Shown piece after piece: positions 20,119-29,570 of a stretch of 64,000 nucleotides of DNA; the first letter of the stretch is position 1, and every line of letters begins with the position of its first letter. The stretch is from positions 434,001 to 498,000 of the forward strand of contig CAVWXT010000005.1 in assembly GCA_963759115.1 (NCBI GenBank), in the 5' to 3' direction. Both the position numbers and the translations under genes were made by a program. This DNA is from CAVWXT01 sp963759115. GTDB taxonomy: Bacteria; Planctomycetota; Planctomycetia; Pirellulales; Thermoguttaceae. A model generated the notes under the pieces. The model worked only from the letters and a program-made list of their open reading frames with translations, did no database searches and was not told the origin of the DNA.

Positions 20119-21213
20119 CTAATCCTCGCTCTCTTGGAGAACAACTGCCGGCCCATGACCTCTCGCGATCAAGGCGACCTTCTTTTCATCCGGATCGAGA
20201 ATACAAATCTGGCGCCATCCCAGTTGGAAAACCACCTGGCCGTTGGGAAGCTGCGTAGGGTTCTGAACGGGCCACCGGAGATACGGAGTCTCCAATCCAA
20301 TGTCCACTGTTCGGCCGTCTTTCGTGTTGTTGCCGTCCAACCGGCCCGCCATGTAACCGAACCAGAACCTCCAGCCGCTATTGTCCTCGTCGAGAAACAG
20401 GGGAACGTCACCGCCCATCCTGCTGGCGTGCATGTCGCGCGATCGGTCGGCCGCCCTGTTGGTCACGGCAGGCAGCACGGTCTCTCGGATGTCCTCCCCT
20501 TGGTACGTCACCAACTCGGCGACGAGGTCCCATTGAGTAGCATCCGACGACGACTTTTGCAGAGACAGCCCGTCCCAGCGATCCGACGACTTCAGCTCGC
20601 AAACCTTTTTCGTTTCTCCGCGGCGCAGGTCAAGTGCGTAGACGTCGCGATTGTTCTCGGCAATGTAGTAGATGACCACCCTCTCAGGCAGCGAAATCTC
20701 AGAAAGCTGAACTACGGCAACGTCCGTATAAAGCGACGTCGCACTTGCCATCCAATACCAGCCAAATAGCACGAGGTAGCTGGCCGACTGCACCGCCAGC
20801 GATCCCCAAATGCTCCTGATGAACCAACGGTCGCACTTGCGAAGACACCAGGCGACGAACGGCCATTCCAATAGAAGCGTCAAGAAATAAGTAACGACGA
20901 CCATCATCCACAACCATTGCCAGGCGTTGTAGAGGTCGACCTGACGACTTTCGGCAATCCACGACAAAAGAAAGCCTCCTACCCAGGCTGAGAAGTAATT
21001 GGCAGCGATCATGATCAGTACACAACGCCCCTTCTTCTGCCGAAAAAGGATGGCAAGGATCAGTCCCTCGGCTATCCCGATGATGGCGTTGCCGATGACG
21101 AGATGGAACGCGCCGGCCCACATCAGTGGAGTTCCCGCATCGGCGCAGGCCAGCGCGGGAAAGGACATCAGTGCGATGAGCGGAAGCCAGAACTTTATGA
21201 CGCGGCTCGTCAC
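20119..21213 (-). CDS. Polytopic membrane protein of unknown function
   Basis: 364 residues. A signal peptide (FWLPLIALMSFPALACA) is followed by four hydrophobic helices up to about residue 175 (AFHLVIGNAIIGIAEGLILA, VLIMIAANYFSAWVGGFLL, WLWMMVVVTYFLTLLLEWPF, SLAVQSASYLVLFGWYWMA). The C-terminal half is a soluble beta-rich region with phrases like YYIAENNRDVYALDLRRGE and LPNGQVVFQLGWRQICILDP, resembling single blades of a propeller that reports values. Such proteins are common as unnamed planctomycete families. No catalytic motif. It is transcribed away from the M24 peptidase gene. Confidence 0.7.
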   Translation of the reverse strand: MTSRVIKFWLPLIALMSFPALACADAGTPLMWAGAFHLVIGNAIIGIAEGLILAILFRQKKGRCVLIMIAANYFSAWVGGFLLSWIAESRQVDLYNAWQWLWMMVVVTYFLTLLLEWPFVAWCLRKCDRWFIRSIWGSLAVQSASYLVLFGWYWMASATSLYTDVAVVQLSEISLPERVVIYYIAENNRDVYALDLRRGETKKVCELKSSDRWDGLSLQKSSSDATQWDLVAELVTYQGEDIRETVLPAVTNRAADRSRDMHASRMGGDVPLFLDEDNSGWRFWFGYMAGRLDGNNTKDGRTVDIGLETPYLRWPVQNPTQLPNGQVVFQLGWRQICILDPDEKKVALIARGHGPAVVLQESED

Positions 21214-21441
21214 CGTATCTCCTTGGGCATTGAGATCATCGCGACCGGGGGCAGGGATATTGGCATGCCGGCACCGCGACCGGTGTCATCCTATCCCGCG
21301 TTTGGGGTGGCGTCAATCGGCCGCACAAGCCCCTTGCCAGCCTGCCCCCCGTCTGGTCCAATGGAACCTATTGGTGAGAGAGACACCGGGGATCAGATAT
21401 CCGCGATTTGAGACTTGAGATTTGCGAATAGAGGTCAAGCG

Positions 21442-22530
21442 ATGGATTTCCAAGCTCGCCGCGACCGACTGCGACGTGGGTTGAAGAAGGCCGAAATCGA
21501 CGCCCTGCTGGTCACGGATTTCACGAACGTGACCTACCTTACTGGTTTCACGGGCGATGACAGTTACTTGCTCGTGCGGCGGGACGGCGAAACGGTCTTG
21601 AGCGATCCCCGCTACATTACCCAATTGGGCGAGGAATGCCCCGGCGTCGACCTCAACATCCGCCCGCCTGGGGTCAGCATGCTTCAGGCGGTCGTCCGGG
21701 TCGTCCGCGCCGCAAGGCTCAGTCGGCTGGGGATCGAGGCTGATTCGATGACGGTCGGCGTGCGTGACAAGATCGCCGAGAAGCTGCCGAAGATGCAGAT
21801 CGTGGCCACCTCGGGCTTCGTGGAGAAGTTGCGGCTGATCAAAGACAAAGACGAGATCGCGCTGCTGCGTAAGGCCGTCTGGCAGGCGGAGAAGGCGTTT
21901 GCCGTGCTGCGATCGACGCTGCGGCCCGAGATGACCGAAAAGGAAGCGGCCGACGAGTTGGAGCACCAGTTCCGCCTCTTCGGCGCCAAAGACGCGGCGT
22001 TCCCCTCGATTGTCGCGGTGGGGCCCCGAGGTGCGTTGCCTCACGCCACGCCGACGCGAAAACGGATCGGCGAGGACGATTTCGTGCTCGTGGATTGGGG
22101 GGCCAAGGAGGGGCTCTACAACAGCGACTTGACGCGGGTGTTGGTCACCGGTAAAATCTCGCCCAGATTCGAGCGGATCTATCGGGTGGTGTTGGAGGCT
22201 CAAACCCGAGCGATTGCCGCCGTCCGGCCCGGCGTTTCCGGGCACGACGTGGATCACGTCGCCCGGACGGTCATCGCCAAGGCCGGCTTCGGCCGCCGTT
22301 TCCGCCACGGCTTGGGACACGGTTTGGGCCTGTTGGTCCACGAGGCCCCGCGGCTGGCCGTCAACAACCAAACCGTCCTCAAGCCGGGAATGGTCGTAAC
22401 CGTCGAGCCGGGCATCTATCTGCCGGGTTGGGGTGGAATCCGCATCGAGGACGACGTGTTAGTGACCCGCACCGGCCACGAAGTCCTGACCCACGTGCCC
22501 AAGCGGTTGGAAGAGGCGGTGATTTGCTGA
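21442..22530 (+). CDS. M24 family metallopeptidase (Xaa-Pro dipeptidase/aminopeptidase type)
   Basis: 362 residues. The N-terminal creatinase-like domain (about 1-125) begins with LLVTDFTNVTYLTGFTGDDS. The pita-bread domain shows all five metal ligands in context: VLVDWGA (Asp), NSDLTRV (Asp), GHGLGLLVHE (His), TVEPGIY (Glu) and RIEDDVLV (Glu). It removes residues next to proline and is cytoplasmic. I use the ATG at 21442 because GAGG lies 10 bases before it; an ATG at 21415 lacks this. accB-accC follow on the same strand, an order frequent in bacteria, often with efp nearby. Confidence 0.92.
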   Translation: MDFQARRDRLRRGLKKAEIDALLVTDFTNVTYLTGFTGDDSYLLVRRDGETVLSDPRYITQLGEECPGVDLNIRPPGVSMLQAVVRVVRAARLSRLGIEADSMTVGVRDKIAEKLPKMQIVATSGFVEKLRLIKDKDEIALLRKAVWQAEKAFAVLRSTLRPEMTEKEAADELEHQFRLFGAKDAAFPSIVAVGPRGALPHATPTRKRIGEDDFVLVDWGAKEGLYNSDLTRVLVTGKISPRFERIYRVVLEAQTRAIAAVRPGVSGHDVDHVARTVIAKAGFGRRFRHGLGHGLGLLVHEAPRLAVNNQTVLKPGMVVTVEPGIYLPGWGGIRIEDDVLVTRTGHEVLTHVPKRLEEAVIC

Positions 22531-22639
22531 CGCTAGTGCCCAACGCCGAAATGCAAGGATCGCGGGTGATGCCGCCGCATGACGTCCCGTTTGGGCCGGT
22601 CGTTCGTTATGCCGATGCATACGCTACGTGAGGAGAACC

Positions 22640-23146
22640 ATGAACGCATCTTCTGCCCCCTCCCCCGACATCTTTGATGTCCGCAAGATTCGTCGCCTCG
22701 TCGAACTGATGAAGGAGCACGATCTCAGCGAGATGGACATCCAGCAGGGCGAACTGCGGATTCAGCTTCGCCGGGCGGGCGCCGCGGCGCAGCCGGCCAA
22801 CGGGCCGTTGCCGGTGCAGTACCTTCCGCCGCCGCCCGTGGCGGCTGGACCGCCGGCACCGGAGTCCGACGCCCCGGTGGCCGTGGAAGGCAAAGCCGGA
22901 GGCGTCGTGCTGATCAAGAGCCCGATGGTGGGCACGTTCTACACGGCCCCCGACCCCGAATCGCCGCCATTCGTCAAGGTGGGCGACCACATCGGTCCCG
23001 ACACGACGGTCTGCATCGTCGAGGCCATGAAGGTGTTCAATCAGATTCCCGCGGAAGTCTCTGGCCGCATCATCGCCGTGCTGGCCGAGAACGGCGCTCC
23101 GGTGGAGTTCGGGCAACCCTTATTCGGAGTCGATACGCGGGAGTAG
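22640..23146 (+). CDS. accB: Biotin carboxyl carrier protein of acetyl-CoA carboxylase
   Basis: 168 residues. An N-terminal helix (VRKIRRLVELMKEHDLSEMD) leads to a Pro/Ala-rich linker (about 47-85) and the biotinyl domain with LIKSPMVGTFYTAP, a typical thumb, and VEAMKVFNQI, where Lys131 carries biotin. It shuttles the carboxyl group between biotin carboxylase and carboxyltransferase in fatty acid synthesis. GAGGAG precedes the ATG at 22640, which is preferred over the ATG at 22628. accC starts 2 bases after its stop, so the two are translationally linked. Confidence 0.96.
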   Translation: MNASSAPSPDIFDVRKIRRLVELMKEHDLSEMDIQQGELRIQLRRAGAAAQPANGPLPVQYLPPPPVAAGPPAPESDAPVAVEGKAGGVVLIKSPMVGTFYTAPDPESPPFVKVGDHIGPDTTVCIVEAMKVFNQIPAEVSGRIIAVLAENGAPVEFGQPLFGVDTRE

Positions 23147-23148
23147 CC

Positions 23149-24493
23149 GTGTTCAAACGAATCTTAGTTGCCAATCGCGGTGAGATCGCCTTGCGGATCT
23201 TTCGTGCGTGCCGCGAGTTGGGCATTGAAACCGTCGCCCTGTTCAGCGAGGCCGACCGGGGCGCCGCCTACCTGTCGCTGGCCGACGAGGCGTATTGCAT
23301 CGGTCCGCCCAAGGCCGCCGAGAGCTACCTGAAGATCGACCGGGTGATCAGCGTCGCCGAGATCGGCAACGTGCAGGCGATTCATCCGGGCTACGGTTTT
23401 CTGGCCGAGAATCCCCATTTTGCCGAAGTCTGCCGCAGTTGCGAGATCGAGTTCATCGGCCCCACGCACGAGGCGATGGCCTTGGTGGGCGATAAGAACG
23501 CCGCCCGGCGACTTGGCCAAGGAGGTGGGCGTTCCCACGGTGCCCGGCAGCGATGGACTGGTGCAGACCGAGGCCGAAGCCGTCTCTCTGGCCCACAAAT
23601 TGGGCTTTCCGGTGTTGATCAAGGCGGCGGCAGGCGGAGGCGGCCGCGGCATGCGCGTGGCCCTGAACGACTTGGCGTTGAAGGCCGCCATCCAACAAGC
23701 CCAGGCCGAGGCCGAGGCCGCGTTCGGCAATGCCGACATCTATCTCGAAAAATACGTCGAGCATCCCCGCCACGTCGAGGTGCAGGTGCTGGCCGACAAT
23801 CATGGCAACGTGGTCCACCTCTGGGAACGCGATTGCAGCATGCAGCGGCGGCACCAGAAGCTGGTGGAGGAGAGCCCCGCCCCGCGGCTCGATCCGGCCA
23901 CCCGCACGGCCATGTGCGATGCGGCGGTCCGGCTGGTCCGCGCCGCCAAGTACACCAACGCCGGCACGGTGGAGTTCATCGTCGACCCGTCGGGCAATTA
24001 CTATTTCATTGAAATGAACGCCCGCATCCAGGTCGAGCACCCCGTGACCGAGATGATCACTGGCGTCGACCTGATCAAGGCGCAGATCCTGGTGGCGGCC
24101 GGCGAAAAATTGCCTTTCCAGCAGGACGAGATTCACCAGCAGGGCGCGTCGATCGAGTGCCGCATCAATGCCGAAGACCCGGCGAAGAACTTTCGCCCCA
24201 CGCCAGGCACGATCACGCGGTTTCGGGTGCCGGGCGGGTTCGGCGTGCGGTTCGATTCGCACGTCCACGAGGGCTACGTCGTCTCGCCCTACTACGATTC
24301 GATGATCGGGAAACTCATCGTCCACCAGCCGACCCGGCGGGAGGCCATCGCCTGCATGAAGCGGGCACTGGGCGAATTGCACATCGAGGGCGTCAAGACC
24401 ACCATCCCCCTGCACCAGAAAATCCTCGACCACACCGCCTTCCACGAGGCGCGGGTCGACACCACCTTCATCGAGCGGACCTGGCCGAGTTAA
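23149..24493 (+). CDS. accC: Biotin carboxylase subunit of acetyl-CoA carboxylase, frameshifted in this sequence
   Basis: The start is GTG, 2 bases after accB. The N-terminal domain is clear (RILVANRGEIALRIFRACRE, HPGYGFLAENPHFAE). At about 23508, after DKNAAR, the conserved sequence continues one base later as LAKEVGVPTVPGSDG, so one C appears to be extra. The ATP-grasp centre follows: AAAGGGGRGMRVA, HVEVQVLADNHGN, the catalytic-region MNARIQVEHPVTE and the C-terminal RINAEDPAKNF. Total about 448 residues, as expected. The gene is essential, so a real frameshift would be lethal unless there is another copy; this is the best evidence in the window that such breaks are sequence errors. Confidence 0.94.
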
Positions 24494-24774
24494 CGGCTAT
24501 TCGCCGGCCCGCTTCGCAAAGGATGGCGATTGCCGGAGCGCCATGGGGACTGGATCTCCAATCGCAATTATGCCATCTCAAAGAGGTCATGGAGTTGTGA
24601 ACCGCCGACCACACCCCCAAGGAGGGCAAGATGCCGTCGCGGCAAGTTCTTCCATTCCCGCCCAAGTGCGCTTATAGTTGGAATAGAAATAGAGACGAAC
24701 GCCGTCGAGCGCTGCCCAACAACCGGTTATCGCCGGGTATAATGGCGTAGCGATCTGGCCCAAAAGGTGAATTT

Positions 24775-25227
24775 ATGCCTCCCTCCGTTATAGAACGACA
24801 AATCGAGCTAATCGATGAGCAATGGAAGGCCAACCACCTGGAAGCTATGTCCTGCTGGGATTTCGAGGATCTCTTGCGTCTTTGCATCGAGGCGTTTGAG
24901 AGAATTAATCGGCAGGAGGAAGGTTGGCGGCGGTCCGTCCTTCGCGGCGAACGTCCGCACACTGCGGAGGAGGAGAACGAGTTCATCGCATTGTGCGCAA
25001 AGTGGAAGGGAGTCTGCGGCAACTTTCTGCCGCCGCTTTCACGTCTTGAGGACCGTGGCTTCAAGATCGAATCTGCGGCTCAGTTCCGAGCGTGTCTACG
25101 CGAGGCCGAAGGCATTTTGACGCCCGACGCCCAGTTCTTCGCAGCGGATGCGCTGGCGAACATGCGGGACGAAGCGATTGAAGAACACCGACGTGGCGAG
25201 GCCGAGAATGTCGGTGGGCAGGGGTAA
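24775..25227 (+). CDS. Hypothetical protein, possible antitoxin partner of the next gene
   Basis: 150 residues, acidic and helical, with no signal peptide and no domain I recognise (start IERQIELIDEQWKANHLEAM, end NMRDEAIEEHRRGEAEN). A TATAAT at 24738 and AAGG before the ATG suggest its own promoter. Its last 20 bases overlap the start of a RelE/ParE-like gene, an arrangement typical of toxin-antitoxin operons. The antitoxin role is inferred only from that position. Confidence 0.6.
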   Translation: MPPSVIERQIELIDEQWKANHLEAMSCWDFEDLLRLCIEAFERINRQEEGWRRSVLRGERPHTAEEENEFIALCAKWKGVCGNFLPPLSRLEDRGFKIESAAQFRACLREAEGILTPDAQFFAADALANMRDEAIEEHRRGEAENVGGQG

Positions 25228-25513
25228 TCGCAACGTCCGAACCAAGAGCTACAAGGACCGCCTGGCGCGATTGGGCGATCGTGTTGCGGAATTTGCAGAG
25301 TACGCGTTCAAGCTCTTTCTCGCCAACCCGGAGGACCCGGCCCTGCACAACCACCTCCTCGCCGACATCCACCGGGGCCAGCACCGGAAAAACAGCCGGG
25401 CCGTTTGCGTTACGCTGCGCTATCGGGCAATCTATGTCGTAGACGGCGATACGAACGTATGGTACTGGATAGGATCGCACGAAGACTACAATAACTTCAC
25501 CGGACGCAAGTAG
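25208..25513 (+). CDS. RelE/ParE-superfamily toxin-like protein
   Basis: 101 residues. The order LFLANPEDPALHNHLL, SRAVCVTLRYRAIYVVDGD and WYWIGSHEDYNNF is that of the RelE/ParE fold: a helix, then a beta sheet with a basic RYR-type segment and a closing IGSHEDY strand like the usual GTHDxY. RelE members cleave mRNA in the ribosome; ParE members poison gyrase; which applies here is not clear. I chose the ATG at 25208 (MSVGRGNRN), which overlaps the preceding gene by 20 bases; an in-frame ATG at 25148 would overlap more. Confidence 0.7.
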   Translation: MSVGRGNRNVRTKSYKDRLARLGDRVAEFAEYAFKLFLANPEDPALHNHLLADIHRGQHRKNSRAVCVTLRYRAIYVVDGDTNVWYWIGSHEDYNNFTGRK

Positions 25514-25647
25514 CGCGGTCCTATTGCTGCCGGTGCCTGGCAACAGTAGAATTGCCCTCAAGCCGCGCGTCCGTTGTGGTAAGGCGCTTCCGGCGACGCC
25601 CATAAGCCCGCCGCGGTCCAAGAACACAGAATTATTCGGAGCGTTTC

Positions 25648-26961
25648 ATGAGCAGCACGCTATCGCGGCCGCCCCATCTGGAGTCGAACATCCACCGGGT
25701 GGCGATCCTGTTTGCCGGCGGCCCCGCGCCGGCGGCCAACGCCGTAATCTCCACGGCGGCCGTGTCCTTCCTGCGAAACAACATCGACGTATACGGCATC
25801 CTGAACGGCTATTCGCACTTGGTCGAGTACGGCCCGGACCATTCCATGGCCGAGGGCCGCGACTATATCCGCATCAACCACAACGTTTTGAAGCGGACGC
25901 GCAACAGCCAGGGCATCATCATTGGCACCGCTCGGACCAATCCCGGCAAAGACGTCTCCGAGCCGGCCCATCTGAAGGACGCAAAGCGGACCGCCCCCTT
26001 GAAGGCGGCTTACGAAGCCTTGGTGTCGATGGGCGTCGACGCGCTGATCTCGATCGGCGGCGACGACACGCTCAAGTCGGCCAACAAGTTCAAGCTCTAC
26101 CAGGAACAACTGCCGCCCGGCCACAAGCACATTCCCGTGGTCCATCTGCCGAAGACGATCGACAACGACTACATGGGCATTGACTTCACCTTCGGCTACT
26201 TCACGGCCGTGGAGGTGTTGGCCGGCGAGATCCGCAATCTGCTGGCCGACGCCGAGGCGAATCGCGCCTACTTCATGGCCGAGACGATGGGCCGCAGCGC
26301 CGGTTGGCTGGCCTATGGGGCGGCCATCGCCGGCGAGGCCAGCTTGGCCATCAGCGTCGAGGATATTACGGGCAAGTACGAGGCCAGCGAGGAAACCACC
26401 GATCCGCAAACCGGCAAAACCACCATCCGCCGCGTCATGGACCTCGACGAAGTGGTCAAGCGGATCGTGGCCACGATGCGGGTCCGCGAGGAGGCCGAGG
26501 GCAAGGACTTCGGCGTGATCGTCATCGCCGAGGGGCTCGCCGAGTTTCTGCCACAATCCCATATCGAGGGCGTGCCCCGCGACGAGCACGGCCACATCGC
26601 CATCTCCAAGCTCGACCTCTGCCGGCTCTTCTCCGATCTGGTTGCCAAGGAGTACGCCAGGCAGACCGGCAAGAAGCGGAAGATCACCGGCCTGAAGCTC
26701 GGTTACGAGTGCCGTTGCGCAAGGCCACAGGCCTTCGACGTGATGCTGGGCAGCCAGCTTGGCGTGGGAGCGTATCGCGCGCTGGTCGAGAAGCGGCTCG
26801 ACGGCGTGATGGTCTCTGTCTCCGGCCAGTTGGCCCTGAACTACGTGCCCTTCAACCAGTTGGTCGATCCGGCCACGCTGGTTACGGTGGTCCGCTACAT
26901 CGAGCCGGGCAGTGACTTCCACCGGCTGGCACGGTTTTTGGAAACGTACGTCAACGATTGA
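25648..26961 (+). CDS. 6-phosphofructokinase, probably pyrophosphate-dependent
   Basis: 437 residues of the PfkA superfamily. The phosphoryl-donor loop reads GGPAPAANAVI. The key segment is SIGGDDTLKSANK, where GGDD replaces the GGDG of ATP enzymes; the active-site segment is HLPKTIDNDYMGIDFTFGY, whose PKTIDND Lys marks PPi-using enzymes. Substrate segments MAETMGRSAGWLA and ITGLKLGYECRCARPQAFD are also present. It phosphorylates fructose 6-phosphate with PPi, reversibly, in the cytoplasm. Length and spacing favour the bacterial PPi clade; an ATP-using member with the same residues cannot be fully excluded. Confidence 0.88.
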   Translation: MSSTLSRPPHLESNIHRVAILFAGGPAPAANAVISTAAVSFLRNNIDVYGILNGYSHLVEYGPDHSMAEGRDYIRINHNVLKRTRNSQGIIIGTARTNPGKDVSEPAHLKDAKRTAPLKAAYEALVSMGVDALISIGGDDTLKSANKFKLYQEQLPPGHKHIPVVHLPKTIDNDYMGIDFTFGYFTAVEVLAGEIRNLLADAEANRAYFMAETMGRSAGWLAYGAAIAGEASLAISVEDITGKYEASEETTDPQTGKTTIRRVMDLDEVVKRIVATMRVREEAEGKDFGVIVIAEGLAEFLPQSHIEGVPRDEHGHIAISKLDLCRLFSDLVAKEYARQTGKKRKITGLKLGYECRCARPQAFDVMLGSQLGVGAYRALVEKRLDGVMVSVSGQLALNYVPFNQLVDPATLVTVVRYIEPGSDFHRLARFLETYVND

Positions 26962-27013
26962 GAAGTTTAGTTCGTGACAGAGCTCTTCAGCGCACATTTT
27001 GGGAGGTCTTGAC

Positions 27014-28425
27014 ATGCCGGCCAACTGTCTCAATCGGCGTCGTTTCCTGAAACGCTCGATCGAAGGGGCCGCCGCCTTGGCAGGAGCATGGGCCTTGCCC
27101 AGCCTGATTCCTTCCTCGGCCTTGGGCCTTGACGGCGCGGCGGCGCCCAGCGAGCGCATCCGCCTCGGGCTGGTCGGTTGCGGCAATCACGGCGTCTACT
27201 GGAATCTGAAGCAAGTATTCCGCTGCCCCGAGGTGCAAGTCGTCGCGGTCTGCGACGTGGACGCCAATCATCTGGCTGACGCCCAGCGATTTGCCGACGA
27301 GAACCAGCGCCCAATCTATGGCGACGCCTACAAGCCGTGCGAAGGTTACAGCGACTTCCGCAAGCTGATTCTCCGCAAGGATATCGACGCCGTGTGCAAC
27401 GCCACGCCCGACCACTGGCACGCCGTTCCGACGATCATGGCGGCCCGCTGCGACAAGGACGTCATCAGCGAGAAACCGCTGACGCTCTTTGTGGACGAAG
27501 GCAAGGCCATCTGCCGCGCCGTGGCCGAACGCAAGCGAGTGTTCCAAACCGCCTCGGAGAACCGCTCGATCGACACCTATATTCGGCTCACTGAATTGAT
27601 TCGCGGCGGCGTGATCGGCAAGCTCAAGCACATCGATGTCGTGCTCCCCGTGGGCAATACCGAGATGCGGCTGGGCCCGCAGTACAAAGAGACCTTCAAG
27701 CAGCAGGCCGTGGCGCCGGTTCCCAAGGAATTGGACTACGACACGTGGCTGGGCCAAGCCCCCGTGATCCCCTACATCCCGGCCCGGGTACACGGGTCGT
27801 TTCGTTGGCATCTGGCCTTTTCGGGCGGCGTGCTGACCGACTGGGGGCGCACATGATCGACCTGGCCCAGTGGGGGCACGACACCGAGCGGACCGGTCCG
27901 GTCGAGGTCGAAGGGCAGGGCGATTTCCCGCCGCGGGACGCCGTCTTCAATACCGCGCCCACGTTCACGCTGCATTACAAGTACGCCGACGGCGTGACGA
28001 TGAACGTCACGGCGAAGTCCCCATCGATCCGCTTCGAGGGGACCGACGGCTGGATCGAGTGCAAGGGCTGGCGCGGCAGCCTGCGGGCCAGCCAGCGGGA
28101 GATGCTCGACGTGGTCATCGATCCCCAAAAAGTCAAGATTTACCGCCCCAGCGAGATCGTTCACCGCAAGGCCGGCGACAAGGGTGGCGAGCACCGCAAT
28201 TTCTATGACTGCATGAAGACCCGCCAGGAGTGCTACGGTCCCGCGGAGATCGGCCACCGCAGCATTACGATCGCCCACATCGGCAACATCGCCATGCTGT
28301 TGGGCCGCAAGCTTCAGTGGGACCCGCAGAAGGAGGACTTCGTCGGCGACGCCCAAGCCAGCGCGATGCTCACCCGCCCGCAACGCGAGCCGTGGACGTT
28401 GGCCAACATCGACAAGTGGATTTGA
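27014..28425 (+). CDS. Tat-exported Gfo/Idh/MocA family oxidoreductase, frameshifted
   Basis: A twin-arginine signal (NRRRFLKRS, then AAALAGAWALP) precedes the Rossmann fold: RLGLVGCGNHGVYWN, AVCDVDANHL, and the family motif SEKPLTLFVDEGKAIC. The catalytic-type segment DWGAHMIDLAQWGHD is split by an indel at about 27845: the first frame stops at 27856, and the rest is in a frame one base earlier. GGAGG with 7-base spacing fixes the ATG at 27014. Total about 470 residues. The enzyme oxidises a sugar or inositol-like substrate with bound NAD(P); Tat export would fit cofactor loading in the cytoplasm. An exported TIM-barrel isomerase gene follows, a usual pairing. Confidence 0.87.
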
Positions 28426-28510
28426 TGTAGACGCGGCATCTTGCCGCGTTCGATTGGCCCCGGTTGTTGCTCCTGCAACACGCATCAAGCGGCAGGATGC
28501 CGCTTCTACA
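28426..28510. repeat. Palindromic repeat (TGTAGA-GCGGCATC type)
   Basis: An inverted repeat of 22 bases at each end (28426-28447 and 28489-28510) with two mismatches: TGTAGACGCGGCATCTTGCC on the left and the complement of GGCAGGATGCCGCTTCTACA on the right. It starts directly after the Gfo/Idh stop and ends 14 bases before the next ATG. It may be a transposed REP/MITE-like unit, and could form a terminator-like hairpin in RNA. Confidence 0.7.
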
Positions 28511-28523
28511 GCGGAGGAACAAA

Positions 28524-29453
28524 ATGAATCGCACGACCTTCTGGGCTCTCGCCTGGCTGCTTGTGGGGCTGCAAGCGATATCGGCCTTCGCCGCCGAACC
28601 GCCGCCCGCCGGCCTGCCCAACCCGTTCTACGCAATGGACACCTCGTTCCAGCGCCCCGGACTGACGCCCGAACAGCAACTCGATCTGGTGAAGGAATTG
28701 GGCTACGCCGGAGTGGCGTGGACCGAACCGTCGCCCAAGCTGCCGTCCGAGCAGGCGATTGAACAGGTGAGAGCGGCCGTGGCCGAGATCGAGAGGCACG
28801 GCCTCAAAATGTTCACCATCTATTGCAGCGCCAGGGTGACGGGCCAAGGGGAACTGGGGTACTCGTCGAGACTGCCGTCGATCATGGAGACCCTCAAGGG
28901 GCACGGCACGATCGTCTGGCTGCACATCGGCGGCAAGGGGCCGGCGTTCGATTCGCTCACGGCAGAAACGCCGCTCATCTTGAAGCTGCGCGAACTGTCC
29001 GACATGGCGAAGACCAACGGCGTGCGCATCGCCGTCTATCCACACGCGGGCGAATGGGCCGAGCACTTCGCCGACGCCACCAAACTCGCCAAAGTGGTAA
29101 ACCATCCCAATTTCGGCGTCACCTTCAACCTCTGTCATTGTCTGGCCGCCGGCGACGCAGAGAAGATACCCTCGCTGTTGCAGCAAGCGAAGGACGTCCT
29201 TTTTACGGTGACCGTCTCCGGCGCCGATGCCGGCGTGACCGGTCAAAAATGGGATCAACTGATCCAGACGCTCGACAAGGGCACCTTCGACACGGGGATC
29301 GTGTTGCGAACGCTCCAACAGATCGGTTTCAGCGGACCGATCGGTTTTCAGGGCTACGGAATCAAGGCGGACGCCCGCTCGATCCTCGCGCCCACCATGC
29401 AGGCCTGGCGCAGGCTCTCGGCAGCGGCCGCGGAACCTGGCGCGGCGAAATGA
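28524..29453 (+). CDS. Exported sugar phosphate isomerase/epimerase-like TIM-barrel protein
   Basis: 309 residues. A signal peptide (TTFWALAWLLVGLQAISAFA) is followed by the barrel: FQRPGLTPEQQLDLVKELGY, AGVAWTEPSP, IVWLHIGGKG, VRIAVYPHAGEWAEHF, FNLCHCLAAGD, and FSGPIGFQGYGI. The order of strands is that of AP endonuclease 2-like isomerases, but the His-rich metal sites are only partly recognisable. The export route here is Sec-like, unlike the Tat isomerase at 2349. GCGGAGG before the ATG at 28524 decides the start. The substrate is unknown. Confidence 0.82.
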   Translation: MNRTTFWALAWLLVGLQAISAFAAEPPPAGLPNPFYAMDTSFQRPGLTPEQQLDLVKELGYAGVAWTEPSPKLPSEQAIEQVRAAVAEIERHGLKMFTIYCSARVTGQGELGYSSRLPSIMETLKGHGTIVWLHIGGKGPAFDSLTAETPLILKLRELSDMAKTNGVRIAVYPHAGEWAEHFADATKLAKVVNHPNFGVTFNLCHCLAAGDAEKIPSLLQQAKDVLFTVTVSGADAGVTGQKWDQLIQTLDKGTFDTGIVLRTLQQIGFSGPIGFQGYGIKADARSILAPTMQAWRRLSAAAAEPGAAK

Positions 29454-29477
29454 TCCGGCCTGCCCGGCACCACACGG

Positions 29478-29531
29478 GCGGACAAGCCGCCCGTGGCACC
29501 CGACGCGGACAAGCCGCCCGTGGCACCCGAC
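29478..29531 (+). repeat. Two perfect tandem copies of a 27-base unit
   Basis: GCGGACAAGCCGCCCGTGGC plus 7 more bases occurs at 29478-29504 and again at 29505-29531. The unit contains a hairpin (CGGGCGG/CCGCCCG with the base before it) and resembles the right half of the two-hairpin elements at 45206 and 52578 (core: GACAAGC-GCCCGTG-CACCCGAC). Confidence 0.75.
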
Positions 29532-29570
29532 GCGCAACAGAATGATCTGGGCAGCGGCTCGACCGGCTGG

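Noticed and set aside
25660..27186. 508-codon minus-strand frame opposite phosphofructokinase
   Set aside because: Antisense shadow; rich in His, Asp and Val as expected from the complement of GC-rich coding DNA.
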